A DNA stretch of 64,000 nt. Origin: Icerya purchasi. Taxonomy: Eukaryota; Arthropoda; Insecta; Hemiptera; Monophlebidae. Within the stretch, counting starts at the first letter, position 1; the number at the start of each line of letters is the position of its first letter. Below the pieces are notes generated by a model. That model saw only the letters and a list, made by a program, of their open reading frames with translations. It was not told the DNA's origin and ran no database searches. Made by a program: the position numbers and the translations under genes. This document shows, piece after piece, positions 34,731-45,682 of this stretch. The DNA lies in assembly GCA_039619475.1 (NCBI GenBank), contig CM077115.1:498997352-499061351 (forward strand), read 5' to 3'.

Positions 34731-35198
34731 AACCGGCGTAATAAATTTTACCAAGAGGACTCCATCACGCGATATTAAGCTGAATCTGAAAGATACATGC
34801 ATAACTAACAAAACCAAAACGACTTTTTTGGGACTCATATTCAACAACAAATTAAGCTGGAAGCCACACATAGGAGATACGAAATTGGCATGCTCAAAAG
34901 CTCTTAATCTGCTAAAAATGCTGCAGGTAAATCGTGGTGATCTGACTGAAGCATGTGCTCTTACGATTATAACTCATGTCAGATCAATAATGGACTACGC
35001 TGCGATTATGTCCCTGCGGCAGAAAGTACGCTTAACAAGCTGAATGCAATTCAGAATAACGCACTTAGAATAAACAGCGGGGCGTTCTGTACCAGTCCAG
35101 TTAGTAGTTTGCAGGTGGAAAAACCGACGTTTTATTATTATCGGAACCTAACATTTCAGAAAATACATTTACAAAATTTAAAGTATTATCCCGAATAA
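34731..35198 (+). pseudogene. LINE reverse-transcriptase C-terminal fragment
   Basis: The frame 34828-35043 reads KTTFLGLIFNNKLSWKPHIG, then ACSKALNLLKMLQVNRGD and a segment matching 'LT.ihHVRSiMDYa'. A second frame (34953-35198) continues LNKLNAIQNNALRINSGAF then CTSPVSSLQVEKPTFYYYR. These are the thumb/post-RT segments of Jockey/I-type LINEs (FLGv.fd.kLsWk.Hi; iQN.aLRi.tGAfrtSP). It is truncated on the left exactly where the right arm of the inverted duplication ends, and frameshifted. No poly(A) tail is visible. Confidence 0.8.
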
Positions 35199-35969
35199 TA
35201 CTATGCATCTGGTAGGTTCGGTCTTAGGAGTGATAAAATGCCATATATTAGAAAAAATAATTAGAAATCAAATTCAAGTTATAAACTGTTAAAATATACA
35301 CCAAGAACGGGGATACAAATGCAGATATAAAAACGGTGTGTATTGCACTAATTTCCATTTTTTTTTTTCTTTGGTTAGGAGCGCATAATAGCGATCATTT
35401 TTCAGAAACAATAAAAAGGGGAAGGGATCAATTAAATTTCGATTCGGCCAAATATTAAAAATATAAATGGATTGAGAATGATGAACATAGGAGAACAGAG
35501 AAGAGACGATATGTTATTATGGAGTGTAGAAATGCTGTGTTTTTTTATACATGAGAATACCGAATAATGTTCGATAGAGAAGAAAGAACATTAAAAAAAA
35601 GAATTTATTGGCATCGTAAATACTGTATATTATTCGGATCAATATAAGTGAAGGAAGCTAGGAAAAAAGCAAAATTGAGGTGAGATACGAAGAATAGAAA
35701 GTTGTTAACGTTCCAAGAATAGATTTAGTTCTTATTTTTTTTTTGTTAAAAAAATAAAAGCTTTGTTTTCAAAATATGAATCGAAGTCATTTCTCAAAAA
35801 AAATCAAAAATACTTTTCTGCAAGTTGTGCATAAATAAAAATTATTTATGAATTTATTTTCTGAATTCGTTAATGAAGAATAATTATTAATTTTCTTAAG
35901 TTGCATTTGGAGTTTCTTCTATCCTTCAAGATAGGGTTCGCTGATGAACTAAAGTGTTGAATGATGTCA

Positions 35970-36005
<36 letters not shown>

Positions 36006-36257
36006 GAATGTAGTAATTATATAAATATCTAAAGGAGGTAATAATATCCAGAAAACAACGGGACCTAATTTACTTTATTTATGAAATTAGTGTAGAAAAT
36101 AAACTACCTTTATACGAAGGTCATAAGTAGCCAATGCAACAAATAAAACATTAAAAATATTTCAATATCCTAAAAAATATTCTTCGTTTTGTTTTTTTAT
36201 GAAAAAATCGTATATTTTTTATAAATAAGTGTGCGTTGTTTTCAATTTGTTTGTTTC
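35199..36257. other. No supported gene; TA microsatellite
   Basis: Purine-rich, degenerate sequence at 35220-35720 could be LINE-derived but no motif survives. A (TA)n tract of about 16 units lies at 35970-36001. Confidence 0.4.
35970..36001. repeat. (TA)n microsatellite
   Basis: About 16 uninterrupted TA units. Confidence 0.9.
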
Positions 36258-36659
36258 TGTTACGATATTTTCGTTAATATTCCGGAGGACCAAATTATAT
36301 TTTTCGAAATAATTTTTCAAACCGGTCAATTAATAAATTGTATTTTAATCGAATACGATTGAACGAATAGAAGTCTTAAAAAAGACTATTTCTAAAATAA
36401 TTTCAAAAAGGGTAAAACGAAATAATTACAACGAAATAACGAAATACGAAAAGACGAGACGCTAAAAGCGTATAACGAAGCGACATAACAAAACAGATGA
36501 ACGAAAAGCGACTAGCGAAGACGAACAACACGCCAACGAGCGCTGGCCAGTGGTTTATTTTATATTGTTTACATAACGAACATCTGGCTGCGTAAAATGA
36601 AAAATCTAACGAACGAATAATGACAAAATTAATAAATATCGACTTAATATTTATTAACA
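36258..36659 (-). repeat. 3' LTR of BEL/Pao element
   Basis: Downstream LTR. The last codons of the polyprotein and its TAA stop (36644-36646) lie inside its first 16 bases, so the gene ends within the LTR. Confidence 0.95.
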
Positions 36660-39600
36660 TACTCCCGCCCGATGAGCTTGGGCTCATCATTAAACAAACG
36701 AACTAATTTGCAGATGGATCTACGCTTGATTCCGGTTTGAGATTTCACATCCGCAACACGAACGTCACCATTTGGATCAGGGTAAGTCGTGACTACTACG
36801 CCCATGTTCCAGTCACCGGGACGTAATTGATCATCTTTAATTAATACTACATCTCCGACTTGTAGATTATTTTTCCGAGTAAACCATTTGTTACGAACTT
36901 GTAAGTCATTTAAATAATCCTTTCTCCAATTGTGCCAGAATGAGTTTAACACAGCCCTATGGGATTTCCATAATTCCATTAAATCTATTGATTCAGGTGG
37001 AACAATTGGATCAGAATCCATAGTTTCGGAAATTAAAGGTTTACCGATCAAAAAATGCGAAGGGGTTAAAATCGCTGGACCGTCATCCGTATGAACTTTG
37101 TATGAAATAGGGCGACTATTCAAAATCGATTCTATTGCGGCAAAGATCGTAGAATAATCTTCATAGGACATAGTTGAATTTTTAGTTGCTCGATTCAGAT
37201 GATACTTTCCTATCCGGACAGCAGCTTCCCAAATGCCTCCATGATGTGGGCTACGAGGTGGTATAAATACCCATTCTATTCCACGGAAACTAGAAAAATT
37301 CAGCGAATCTCCAGTATTCAGATACAATTGATTTTTCGCGCCCACAAAATTTGTAGCGTTGTCAGAATGCACACGAGTAGGTGTGCCTCTTCGTGCAATA
37401 AAACGACTAAAACTATCGAGAAATTTTACACTCGATAAATCCGAAACGATTTCGACATGAACGGCTCGTGTTACTAAACAAATGAAAAAAGCGGCATAGC
37501 ATTTTCCAAATTTATAAGAACGATGAGCGATACACTTGGTTGTGAACGGACCACAAAAATCGATGCCTACGAAATCGAACGGCCTCGAACACGAAATGCG
37601 CTCCTTTGGCAGCTGACCCATTACCTGCTCCATAGTGACTCCTTTAAAGCGGGTGCATATCACACACTGAAATAGGATTTTCTTTACAGTTTTGTTTAAT
37701 CCATCAGTTACCCAGAAACGCGACTTTATGAAATTAACGACGAATGTACGAGTAGCATGAAAATAAGTTTCATGTATAAATCGAACGTATAATTTAAAAA
37801 TGTGACTTTTTGACGAAAGGATAATCGGATGTTTTACGTTGACGGAAAAATCCGAAAGCATTAACCGACCGCCTACACGTAGAATATTATTTTCGTCCAA
37901 AAAGGGACATAACCGTTTCAACGAGCTGTTTTTGACTAGATTGCCAAATACTTTTAATGAATGAATTTCCGTTGCGAAGGATATTAATTGAGAATTACGA
38001 ACGAGCGAGACGAACGCCTGCTTTCTTTCAGCAACTGACAATATACTTGACTTAATTCGTTGGTCAGGCGCTACTTTACAATTCGAATAAAATCTTAATA
38101 AATAACCGATAACGTTCAAAACTTTCGAGTACGAAGAAAAATTTTCGAAACATAAAGTTGGCTTATTAACGTTAACTGTATTAGTGCACACTTGGTTAAT
38201 TCGATATTCGGGCAATCGATAGACTTCTGTTTTAGTATTTAATTTAAGTGCATCAAAATCACTATGATTTTTAATAAAACTAGGTCCTTGTAGCCACAAG
38301 ACGTTATTTAAAAATTTAGACGAAGAAATTCCTCTTGTACCTAAATCAACAGGGTTTTCGCGTGTATTCACATAAAACCAACGGTCTACTGAAACTAATT
38401 TCGAAATGCTGGAAACACGATTTGCTACGAATTGGTTCCATCTTTCGAGCGGGTGGTTCAACCAGTTCAATACGACAGTAGAATCAGAGAATAAAAAAAT
38501 ATTACTCGAATTAATTTTTAAACTACGCGAAACTCGAACTATTAATTTTGATAATAATAATGCGCTTTGCAGTTCGAGACGAGGTATAGTTATTTGCTTA
38601 ATCGGAGCAACACGAGTTTTAGCGCAAATTAGCCTGGAAGATGATTTGTGCGAATCGCCAAATCTAACGAGGAAAATTGCAGCACAGTATGCCTTTTCGC
38701 TGGCATCACAGAACCCAATCAAACGATCTTCACATTTACTAAGAGATGAAAAGGTGCGTGCAATTTTAAAATCTCTCAAATGAGCTAATTCATTATAATA
38801 CGAACGAAACCTTTGACTAAACTGTTCTGGAATTGGTTCGTCCCAATTTAGTCCGAGTCTCCACAAATCTTGAAGGAAAATTTTCGAACTCACGGTAACT
38901 GGTGACGCCAAACCTAACGGATCAAAAATGCGACTTATTTCACTTAATAAAATTCTTTTGGTAATAACCTCAGGTAATGTGTTTAAGTTTATCCTTATCT
39001 GAAATACGTCATCCAGAGGGTTCCAAGTCAATCCTAAAACGTGTATGCTGTTTTCAGAAAATTCGAAGTTCTGTGTGGTTTCAACGAGCGAAGGTTTCAA
39101 CGAATTTAAAAATATTGCAGAATTGCTCATGTATTTACGAAGAAAAAAATGAGCACTCTCCAGAGTAGCATGTATAGATTTTTGTAGATGTATTACCGAA
39201 TCCAAATTATCTCCTCCCGTTAGAAGATCGTCCATATAAAAATCTTCTTTTAAGGCTCGTGAAGCATCAGGATCTGATTCTCGGATATCCTCGCTTAATA
39301 TGCTTAAACACTGTTGCGCTAAGAACAAGGCAGACGCGGTTCCGTATGTCACTGTAGTTAATCGAAACTCTTGTATGGGTTCTTTAGTCGATTCTCGCCA
39401 AACGATTCTTTGCAAGTCGCGATCTTCTGGATGTATGAGAACCTGACGATACATTTTCTCTATATCGGCTACGAAGGCGAATTTATGAAAACGAAATTTA
39501 ATAAGTAGATCGAATAAATCGGATTGAATTTTCGGACCTGTAGCAAGCAAGTCATTTAATGAAAGTCCTGAGTCTGATTTTCTGGACGCATTAAACACAA

Positions 39601-41869
39601 CACGAAGTTTTGTGGTCGTACTAGATGGACGAAGTACCTCACGATGTGGAATATAATATGTAACTTTACAATTATCGAGTATAGGTTTAACAGATTCCAT
39701 ATGACCTAATTCTAAGTATTCTCGCATAAATTTTATATACTCAATTTTAATTTCTGGTTTCAACGATTTTTCAAAACGGATTAACGAACGAATAGCGTGA
39801 TTACGAGAATTAGATAATTTTTTACGATCATTTTTTAAAGGTAACCGAACGATAAAACGACCATCGGTTGATCGCGAAAACGTTGTTTTAAAATGTTCTA
39901 TACACATATCGTGCTCGGGGTTTATTTCCTTTTGTGGATTAACTTCTTCGATTTCCCAAAACTTAGTAATTTGTAAATCGATTAATTTTGTAGATATGTG
40001 ACAAAATAACGGAAAGCTCGATTTAAATTTTTCACAACCGGAAATTATCCATCCAAAATGAGTATTGCGAATAAAAAGATCGTCGAATGATTTTCTCTCG
40101 TCGAGAATACATTTTTCGAAATATTCTGCTCCTATCAAGATGTCGATATTATTATGGCTGAGCGGTTCGTCCGCCATACGTAGGTCTTTAAATTTATTAG
40201 CCGTTTCACGAATAACGTTTGTGGGTGATTTATACGATATAAAAGGAACGATATCTGGTTCTATGCGAATTTCAAATTTCGAAAATCGAGAGCGAATATT
40301 AAAGAAACTAGATTTGCTGCAATCGATAATGTCTGAAGTTATACCTACTATAGACGTTTCACTCGAGTTGTGAAAACACGGTAAATTGTTTTTTCGAACG
40401 AAATTTTCGGTAACTAGCGTAACCTGCGAAGCAGAGTCAAGAAGTGCTCTTGCTAATACGTAACGATTATTTCGGACCTTAACTTTTAAAACTGCCGTTG
40501 GTAATATTACCAGATTATTTGTTGAAACTTGTTGGCAAGTTTTATTAGAGGAACTGACTAATTCAAATGATTTCTGTGAATTTGGATTACTCTCGACTGT
40601 TGAAGGATTTTCAATTTTAAAACATTCAGCCGAATTGTTTTTGAGATGCGATTTAAAATTGTTGCGGTGTAACATTGTATTATGATTTTGATTACAATTT
40701 GTGCATTTTCGATTTCTGCACTCGGAAACGCGATGATCTTTCGCAAAACATAAAATGCATAGACGATTAGTTTTTACGATATCATAACGTTCAATCGGAG
40801 TTCGTTTAATAAATTCTGGACATCTCCAAAGTGGATGTAAGTTTTTACAAATTACGCACATGGCTGTGGAAGACGCTACGAACGTCGATTTATTTTTTGA
40901 ATAACTACTAAACGACTGCGTTTTCTCGGATTTTTTAGAAACATCATTGCAACGAAAGTGCTGACTTTCAATCGCTTGAACTCGAGTTTCAAGGAACTTT
41001 TTGATTTCCTCATACGTAGGATACTTAGTATTATCCGTTAAAGACTTTACCCAGTCGCGACGTGTTTCGTCGTCCAATTTCATCGATATCAAAAACGAAA
41101 TCCAAGATTGCCAATTGTCGCGACCTTCATTCGCGACTTTCAAGCCTCGAAGTGTTACATTTATACAGTCTAATAATTCCTGAATGTCAGAGTCGTTTTT
41201 GACGCGGCGCAAATGAAAAAGATCGAGAAAATGCGATTCGATTATCGCTCGTTTATTTTCGTAACGATTTAAAACGGTCGACCAAGCTTCGCCGAAAGAA
41301 TGATCGTTAATTTCGAAATCTCGAACTATCGGAGCTGCTTTATCCTTTAGAGCTTGTTTTAAAAAATATAATTTTTTGACATTAGGTATGTCAGGATTAT
41401 CAACGACAAGATTCGAAAATAAATTTTTCCAATTTAAAAAATCGCGAGGGTTGCCGTTAAATTCGGGTATATCAATTTTAGGAAGCCTCGGCTGAGCCGA
41501 AACATTACGATGAACAATCGATGTGGAATTTAATATCGAATCTCTATCGTTTTGCGTTGAGAACTTATCTTTAGCGACTGCGATCGCGGTTTTAATCGAA
41601 TTCAGTGTAGATACTAATTCTTCACATTCTTTAAAAAGAGCGTTTTCAAGCTGTTCTTCATTTTCTGGATTTGATTCGACAGCTAATTCGAGAATTTGTT
41701 TGGAAATCTCTTCAAATTGCGCATGATAAGTTTTAAATGATTCGAATTCGTTCTCAGCTTTTACTACGACCGTGCTAATTGAAGTTTCTTTTAAGAAATC
41801 TAAAATACGAGCTCGAATTGATGCTAGTTGCTTTTTTATATAGCGACGGTTTCTTTCTAACTTATCCAT
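36644..41869 (-). CDS. BEL/Pao gag-pol polyprotein, intact
   Basis: 1741 residues from the ATG at 41869 (MDKLERNRRYIKKQLASIRA). The frame is open another 78 codons upstream into the 5' LTR, but that part translates the LTR and primer site and is unlikely to be used. Gag DUF1759-like domain at about 125-310. Zinc knuckles at about 335-405 (CVICKN, CILCFAKDH, CTNCNQNHNTMLH). Aspartic protease at about 474 (ALLDSASQ). Reverse transcriptase at about 720-900 with FVADIEKMYRQV and YMDDLL near 878. RNase H at about 1050-1130 (FCDASE, LFSDSTVVLNW). Integrase H2C2 at about 1365-1400, core residues in DFVGIDFCGPF (about 1431), RVHSDNATNF (about 1500) and HHGGIWEAA (about 1545). A DUF5641-like C-terminus at about 1650-1735. 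No stops or frameshifts. Gag and pol are in one frame. Confidence 0.96.
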   Translation of the reverse strand: MDKLERNRRYIKKQLASIRARILDFLKETSISTVVVKAENEFESFKTYHAQFEEISKQILELAVESNPENEEQLENALFKECEELVSTLNSIKTAIAVAKDKFSTQNDRDSILNSTSIVHRNVSAQPRLPKIDIPEFNGNPRDFLNWKNLFSNLVVDNPDIPNVKKLYFLKQALKDKAAPIVRDFEINDHSFGEAWSTVLNRYENKRAIIESHFLDLFHLRRVKNDSDIQELLDCINVTLRGLKVANEGRDNWQSWISFLISMKLDDETRRDWVKSLTDNTKYPTYEEIKKFLETRVQAIESQHFRCNDVSKKSEKTQSFSSYSKNKSTFVASSTAMCVICKNLHPLWRCPEFIKRTPIERYDIVKTNRLCILCFAKDHRVSECRNRKCTNCNQNHNTMLHRNNFKSHLKNNSAECFKIENPSTVESNPNSQKSFELVSSSNKTCQQVSTNNLVILPTAVLKVKVRNNRYVLARALLDSASQVTLVTENFVRKNNLPCFHNSSETSIVGITSDIIDCSKSSFFNIRSRFSKFEIRIEPDIVPFISYKSPTNVIRETANKFKDLRMADEPLSHNNIDILIGAEYFEKCILDERKSFDDLFIRNTHFGWIISGCEKFKSSFPLFCHISTKLIDLQITKFWEIEEVNPQKEINPEHDMCIEHFKTTFSRSTDGRFIVRLPLKNDRKKLSNSRNHAIRSLIRFEKSLKPEIKIEYIKFMREYLELGHMESVKPILDNCKVTYYIPHREVLRPSSTTTKLRVVFNASRKSDSGLSLNDLLATGPKIQSDLFDLLIKFRFHKFAFVADIEKMYRQVLIHPEDRDLQRIVWRESTKEPIQEFRLTTVTYGTASALFLAQQCLSILSEDIRESDPDASRALKEDFYMDDLLTGGDNLDSVIHLQKSIHATLESAHFFLRKYMSNSAIFLNSLKPSLVETTQNFEFSENSIHVLGLTWNPLDDVFQIRINLNTLPEVITKRILLSEISRIFDPLGLASPVTVSSKIFLQDLWRLGLNWDEPIPEQFSQRFRSYYNELAHLRDFKIARTFSSLSKCEDRLIGFCDASEKAYCAAIFLVRFGDSHKSSSRLICAKTRVAPIKQITIPRLELQSALLLSKLIVRVSRSLKINSSNIFLFSDSTVVLNWLNHPLERWNQFVANRVSSISKLVSVDRWFYVNTRENPVDLGTRGISSSKFLNNVLWLQGPSFIKNHSDFDALKLNTKTEVYRLPEYRINQVCTNTVNVNKPTLCFENFSSYSKVLNVIGYLLRFYSNCKVAPDQRIKSSILSVAERKQAFVSLVRNSQLISFATEIHSLKVFGNLVKNSSLKRLCPFLDENNILRVGGRLMLSDFSVNVKHPIILSSKSHIFKLYVRFIHETYFHATRTFVVNFIKSRFWVTDGLNKTVKKILFQCVICTRFKGVTMEQVMGQLPKERISCSRPFDFVGIDFCGPFTTKCIAHRSYKFGKCYAAFFICLVTRAVHVEIVSDLSSVKFLDSFSRFIARRGTPTRVHSDNATNFVGAKNQLYLNTGDSLNFSSFRGIEWVFIPPRSPHHGGIWEAAVRIGKYHLNRATKNSTMSYEDYSTIFAAIESILNSRPISYKVHTDDGPAILTPSHFLIGKPLISETMDSDPIVPPESIDLMELWKSHRAVLNSFWHNWRKDYLNDLQVRNKWFTRKNNLQVGDVVLIKDDQLRPGDWNMGVVVTTYPDPNGDVRVADVKSQTGIKRRSICKLVRLFNDEPKLIGREYVNKY
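36660..36670 (-). promoter_or_regulatory. Polypurine tract
   Basis: The minus strand reads GGGCGGGAGTA immediately before the 3' LTR, the expected position for the plus-strand primer. It has a C and a T, so it is short and imperfect. Confidence 0.55.
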
Positions 41870-42009
41870 TTCAATCGAACGATAATATGCGAAAAATCTT
41901 AATGACCGGAATGGACAACGAATACGAAACGACTTTAGTTTAAATAAATTTTTTAATCGTATATAAATTGGAACGGACTTACTTAATTTTACGATTTTGT
42001 TCGACGGTA

Positions 42010-42028
42010 TCCGGCTCGGGAAGGACCA
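42010..42028 (-). promoter_or_regulatory. Primer-binding site
   Basis: Three bases inside the 5' LTR, the minus strand reads TGGTCCTTCCCGAGCCGGA. A tRNA ending in CCA would pair with the first nine bases; the whole resembles the 3' end of tRNA-Tyr apart from two extra bases (CC) in the middle. The tRNA-Tyr assignment is an inference from remembered tRNA sequences. Confidence 0.6.
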
Positions 42029-42031
42029 AAA

Positions 42032-42433
42032 TGTTACGATATTTTCGTTAATATTCCGGAGGACCAAATTATATTTTTCGAAATAATTTTTCAAACCGGT
42101 CAATTAATAAATTGTATTTTAATCGAATACGATTGAACGAATAGAAGTCTTAAAAAAGACTATTTCTAAAATAATTTCAAAAAGGGTAAAACGAAATAAT
42201 TACAACGAAATAACGACATACGAAAAGGCGAGACGCTAAAAGCGTATAACGAAGCGACATAACAAAACAGATGAACGAAAAGCGACTAGCGAAGACGAAC
42301 AACACGCCAACGAGCGCTGGCCAGTGGTTTATTTTATATTGTTTACATAACGAACATCTGGCTGCGTAAAATGAAAAATCTAACGAACGAATAATGACAA
42401 AATTAATAAATATCGACTTAATATTTATTAACA
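42032..42433 (-). repeat. 5' LTR of BEL/Pao element
   Basis: Upstream LTR in the transcription sense. It starts (minus strand) at 42433 with TGTTAATAAATATTAAG and ends at 42032 with ATCGTAACA. It must contain the promoter; I could not place a TATA box or poly(A) signal with confidence. Confidence 0.95.
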
Positions 42434-42438
42434 GTTTC

Positions 42439-42984
42439 TGTAGCTCTTTATTCCAGCGAGATAATATTTCGTGATCAATTTCGAATATAGATTTACAGAA
42501 GATCTCTTCTTTGGTCAAGTGTGAAGTTAATAAATAATCACCGAGTTAAAAAAGGGCTGAAAACATTTCTTTCATTATGGCATCAGCGTCATCCGTATAC
42601 ATATATAGGAATAACTTTTAATAATTGACCTAGAAAGATGGATAAAAACAGCTTTCGGTGGTTGCATTAACGGAAAATGCTTCTTATGATCTGGCGAACT
42701 TGAGAACGGTGTATTTGTTTGAACGGCTATTGGTAGTGTTGTTAAAGGTAAAAAAAAAAGCTAATGTTACAGATATTTCTACATTGCAGTAGACTGTCGT
42801 CAAATTATTTTTTAAGAATTCGGAAATACCAGGATTAACGTGATGCGTTAGTATATGTATATGCAGGGTCCAACAAACATGAATGTAATTTTAAATATTA
42901 CAAAATCCGTAACGTTAAGGGCACACAGAAATGGAATTTAATTTTATATTTTATCGTAAATGTTTTTCACTGTAATGGCCAGTT
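42439..42984. other. No supported gene
   Basis: The minus-strand frame entering the LTR from 42518 begins MTKEEIFCKSIFEIDHEILS; it is short and is cut by the retrotransposon. Rejoined across the insertion it would stop within a few codons, so I do not call a gene. Confidence 0.4.
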
Positions 42985-43780
42985 TATTCTAGTTGCTGAT
43001 GGCCAAAGCGCTTTAATAGCTCTTAGACAAAGTAGTTTTAATTATAGCTGTCACCATCCGGTCATTTACGATGTTAGGGAAAAGTACTTAAATATCTCAA
43101 GATAAAATGGACTGATTCAACTATGTTGGATTCCAGGACATTGTAATCTTCTTTACGGGGAAATGGAGTGATTTTTTTACGTATCTCTTCATCCCTAATC
43201 TAGTTGAACTTATCAAGAGACAGAATAGAGATGACTGGTTAACATTGAGGGTAGATCATACTACTGCGTACAACCAGTGTCTTACCTTCCCTTCCTCTGG
43301 TTTTATTCTATTCCCACTACATTGTCTATCAATCAAACACGCTCTCTTGTGATGATCATTCGTCGTTTGCGTATGAGCTATACTAGATTTGGCTTGAACT
43401 TTCTCGGAGTTAACTTCTCCTGCTTAATATGTTCCAGTCACTCCCATAATAATAATTTAAGAGAGGATATGAACCACTTAATATTTAATTGCTTTCGGTT
43501 TGACAATCGCAGACATGCGCTAGTAACAGCTGACAGTATTTTTCCGCCTTACTACTGTCTATACAAATATGTGTTGCTCTCCGTAGGTAATCAGGCATTA
43601 ATAGCGCCGCAAGATTGTTATTTAATTAAATGGCAGTGCATGTTTTTGTTATTCTTAGTTGGGTGGTCTTTTTTCTTTTTTTGTTTTCTTTTCCTCGTTT
43701 TTTCCTTTCCTTCTAGTTTAATGTAGATAAGCTGGCCTAATTGACATTTCTGTCCAGGCAGAAAAAAGAAAAAAAAAACA
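42985..43780 (+). pseudogene. LINE 3' end with RNase H (family shared with 46.1 and 50.6 kb)
   Basis: A frame near 42990 gives LVADGQSALIALRQSSFNYS and WIPGHCN, the core of a LINE-encoded RNase H. After frameshifts, 43277-43726 gives LVMIIRRLRMSYTRFGLNFL then CLICSSHSHNNN and EDMNHLIFNCFRF, the C-terminal 'RLR.ghtr ... C..C ... eD..H.lf.C' segment. A poly(A)-like tail lies at about 43759-43780. The 5' end is truncated. Confidence 0.8.
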
Positions 43781-44357
43781 TATTTAGAAAGGAAAATAAA
43801 TGTTTATTTGTATGAGACGATGAAGAGGGGGCCATCGGTGTCCAAAAAGAATGATTCAGTGTCTGATTATTAGTGATATGTTGAAAACTGCAATAAAAGT
43901 TCATTACAAAATTATGCGTAAAATTTGAAGAAAACGAAACGTTGTTTACAGCCAGTAAGAAAGTTCATTGACCGAAAAGTCTAATGATAACGAGTAATGG
44001 TGATTACAAATGAAGAATTAATTTAAAAATAAAAAAATTATAATAATTAAATTTATAAGAATTTTGTCAAATACAAAAGCGTAAGTATTTTGAAAAATAT
44101 GTACTGTCTTATCTACATATATATATTTTTTTCTTTTTTTAATATATTTCGTTAATAATAATAGTAACAAAGTTATAGAACAATATATAAACATTTATTT
44201 GTTACAATTAATGCAGAGTAGGTATATAAAAATTTATTAATAAATAGAATCGCGTCATTCGAATTTTTCTAAATAACATAGTAATGTATGATAATTAGTA
44301 GTTTTATTTGCTGCAGGATGGATTGCGTCACTGAAATCCTCACAAAATTCGACTATT
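43781..44357. other. AT-rich stretch, no gene
   Basis: No feature recognised. Confidence 0.4.
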
Positions 44358-44760
44358 AGAATCAGCGATGAATTAAGGAATTTTTTTCTGGTGTGTGGGG
44401 GGGGGGCAATTTATGTTTTTGGGAAAGCAGAGCTTTTCTTTAATATTTTCACTGAGAAAATTTATTTGGAAATTTTCGAATAAAATTGAATAGACAAAAA
44501 ATCAATTTATTATGTAATTCAAAATAATGAAAAAGCAAGCGTGATCAATAAATTTCGAGTAAAATAACCGATTGTAAATAAAAATTTTTCCATCATCTGA
44601 TTTAAAAATTTTTAATTCTGGTTGTAACATCAAACAATATATTGTGAAAACGTATTCTAATGTGTTTGCTTTCCGTAATAGACAAATATACCCTTGCTTT
44701 TTTCTGCGCGCAGCAATTAATAACTTCCATAATAAACTCATCACATAAACTTTCCGATCG
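44358..44760. repeat. Copy of the 11053-11968 hAT-like family, truncated
   Basis: It starts CAGCGATGAATTAAGGAATT, close to the terminus of the element at 11053-11968, with a G-run of about 11 just inside (44397-44407). The following 350 bp match that element in inverted orientation, including TTTATTATGTAATT, AAATAACCGATT and TTAATTCTGGTTGTAACAT. The match fades near 44760 and I find no second end. Confidence 0.65.
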
Positions 44761-45670
44761 TTCTGTATTTATTTTTATGTATACTATTAGGGTTTCCATA
44801 GTCATCTTATTTTTAATTTTAGTTGAAGTATGGTTCATGGTACTGAACGAACACATTCTACACCAGACGTTGATACGGGTCTTTTCACGTAATATTTCTA
44901 GGTGTTCACATATCTTGTATTACTTTTCCTAATGTAACTAACTAAATCTCCGTTTTGTATATCTGCTGGTGTGATCAATTTAAAAAATTCAATATCAGTC
45001 CATACTAAATTTACGCCTAAATACAGTATATTGTGTAACTCCCTTCAGTATCAAACATTTTTTTCAAAATTTTCAGTATACGAAATTAGTGAAATTACAA
45101 GTATTTTAACTCTGCTATTTCATTTCTTCCATGACAGCATCTGAAAATACAAGAATTCTTTCAGGGCAATTTTAGTTGTTCCATTTTCAATTATATTTCT
45201 CGGTAAAGCTTTTTTTTTATATTTTCAGTCTTTTGCAAAATTTCATTATTGTCTTCATCATCGTTTTGAAATGCAATTTTAGTATTTTCAAAATGCCTGG
45301 CTAGAGTATTTATTAACATAGGTAAGATAAATTTAAATCTTTTTGTTTTGCAAAATATTACTTACATTACAAATAGATTACTTAAAATTATGTCTAAAAT
45401 CACAAATTTTGTTAAAAAGTTTGATTTTTCCAGTTCAAGAAGAATTCCACTAGATATTGCACAACAGTCACCAGCCGGTTCCTTCAGACTTTAAATTGTA
45501 TTACTTTATAAATTTTCATAAAGTCTATAGAGCGTTCACATATACTTATTTTTTTTTTTTAAAAAGAAGTCCACCAATACGTCAATTAAAAAAGTGAAAT
45601 TTAGATTAAAATTTCAGAAAAACTGAAACCGCCAGTAGGGTAACATATGTGAGGGGAATATATTACATTT
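44761..45670. other. No supported gene
   Basis: A/T-rich with a fragment TCACCAGCCGGTTCC near 45469-45483 that resembles the start of the hAT end at 30608. Nothing else recognised. Confidence 0.4.
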
Positions 45671-45682
45671 AATTTTTTTTGG

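Larger units (their letters stand above)
36258..42433 (-). mobile_element. Complete BEL/Pao LTR retrotransposon
   Basis: Two 402-bp LTRs of TGTTA...TAACA form bracket a 5.37-kb interior transcribed on the minus strand. The 5-bp target duplication GTTTC lies at 36253-36257 and 42434-42438. The LTRs differ at only two positions that I can see (36431 A vs 42205 C and 36440 A vs 42214 G, approximate positions), about 0.5%. A primer-binding site and polypurine tract are in place, and one long uninterrupted reading frame encodes gag-pol. No envelope-like frame follows. This is a recent insertion. Confidence 0.97.

Noticed and set aside
41870..42103. Upstream extension of the BEL/Pao frame to an ATG inside the 5' LTR
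   Set aside because: The extension translates LTR and primer-binding sequence, which is not conserved protein; the ATG at 41869 starts the gag-like region.
42177..42518. 113-codon minus-strand frame starting MTKEEIFCKSIFEIDHE and continuing into the LTR
   Set aside because: Most of it is LTR sequence; the non-LTR part is about 28 codons and would stop quickly if the retrotransposon were removed.
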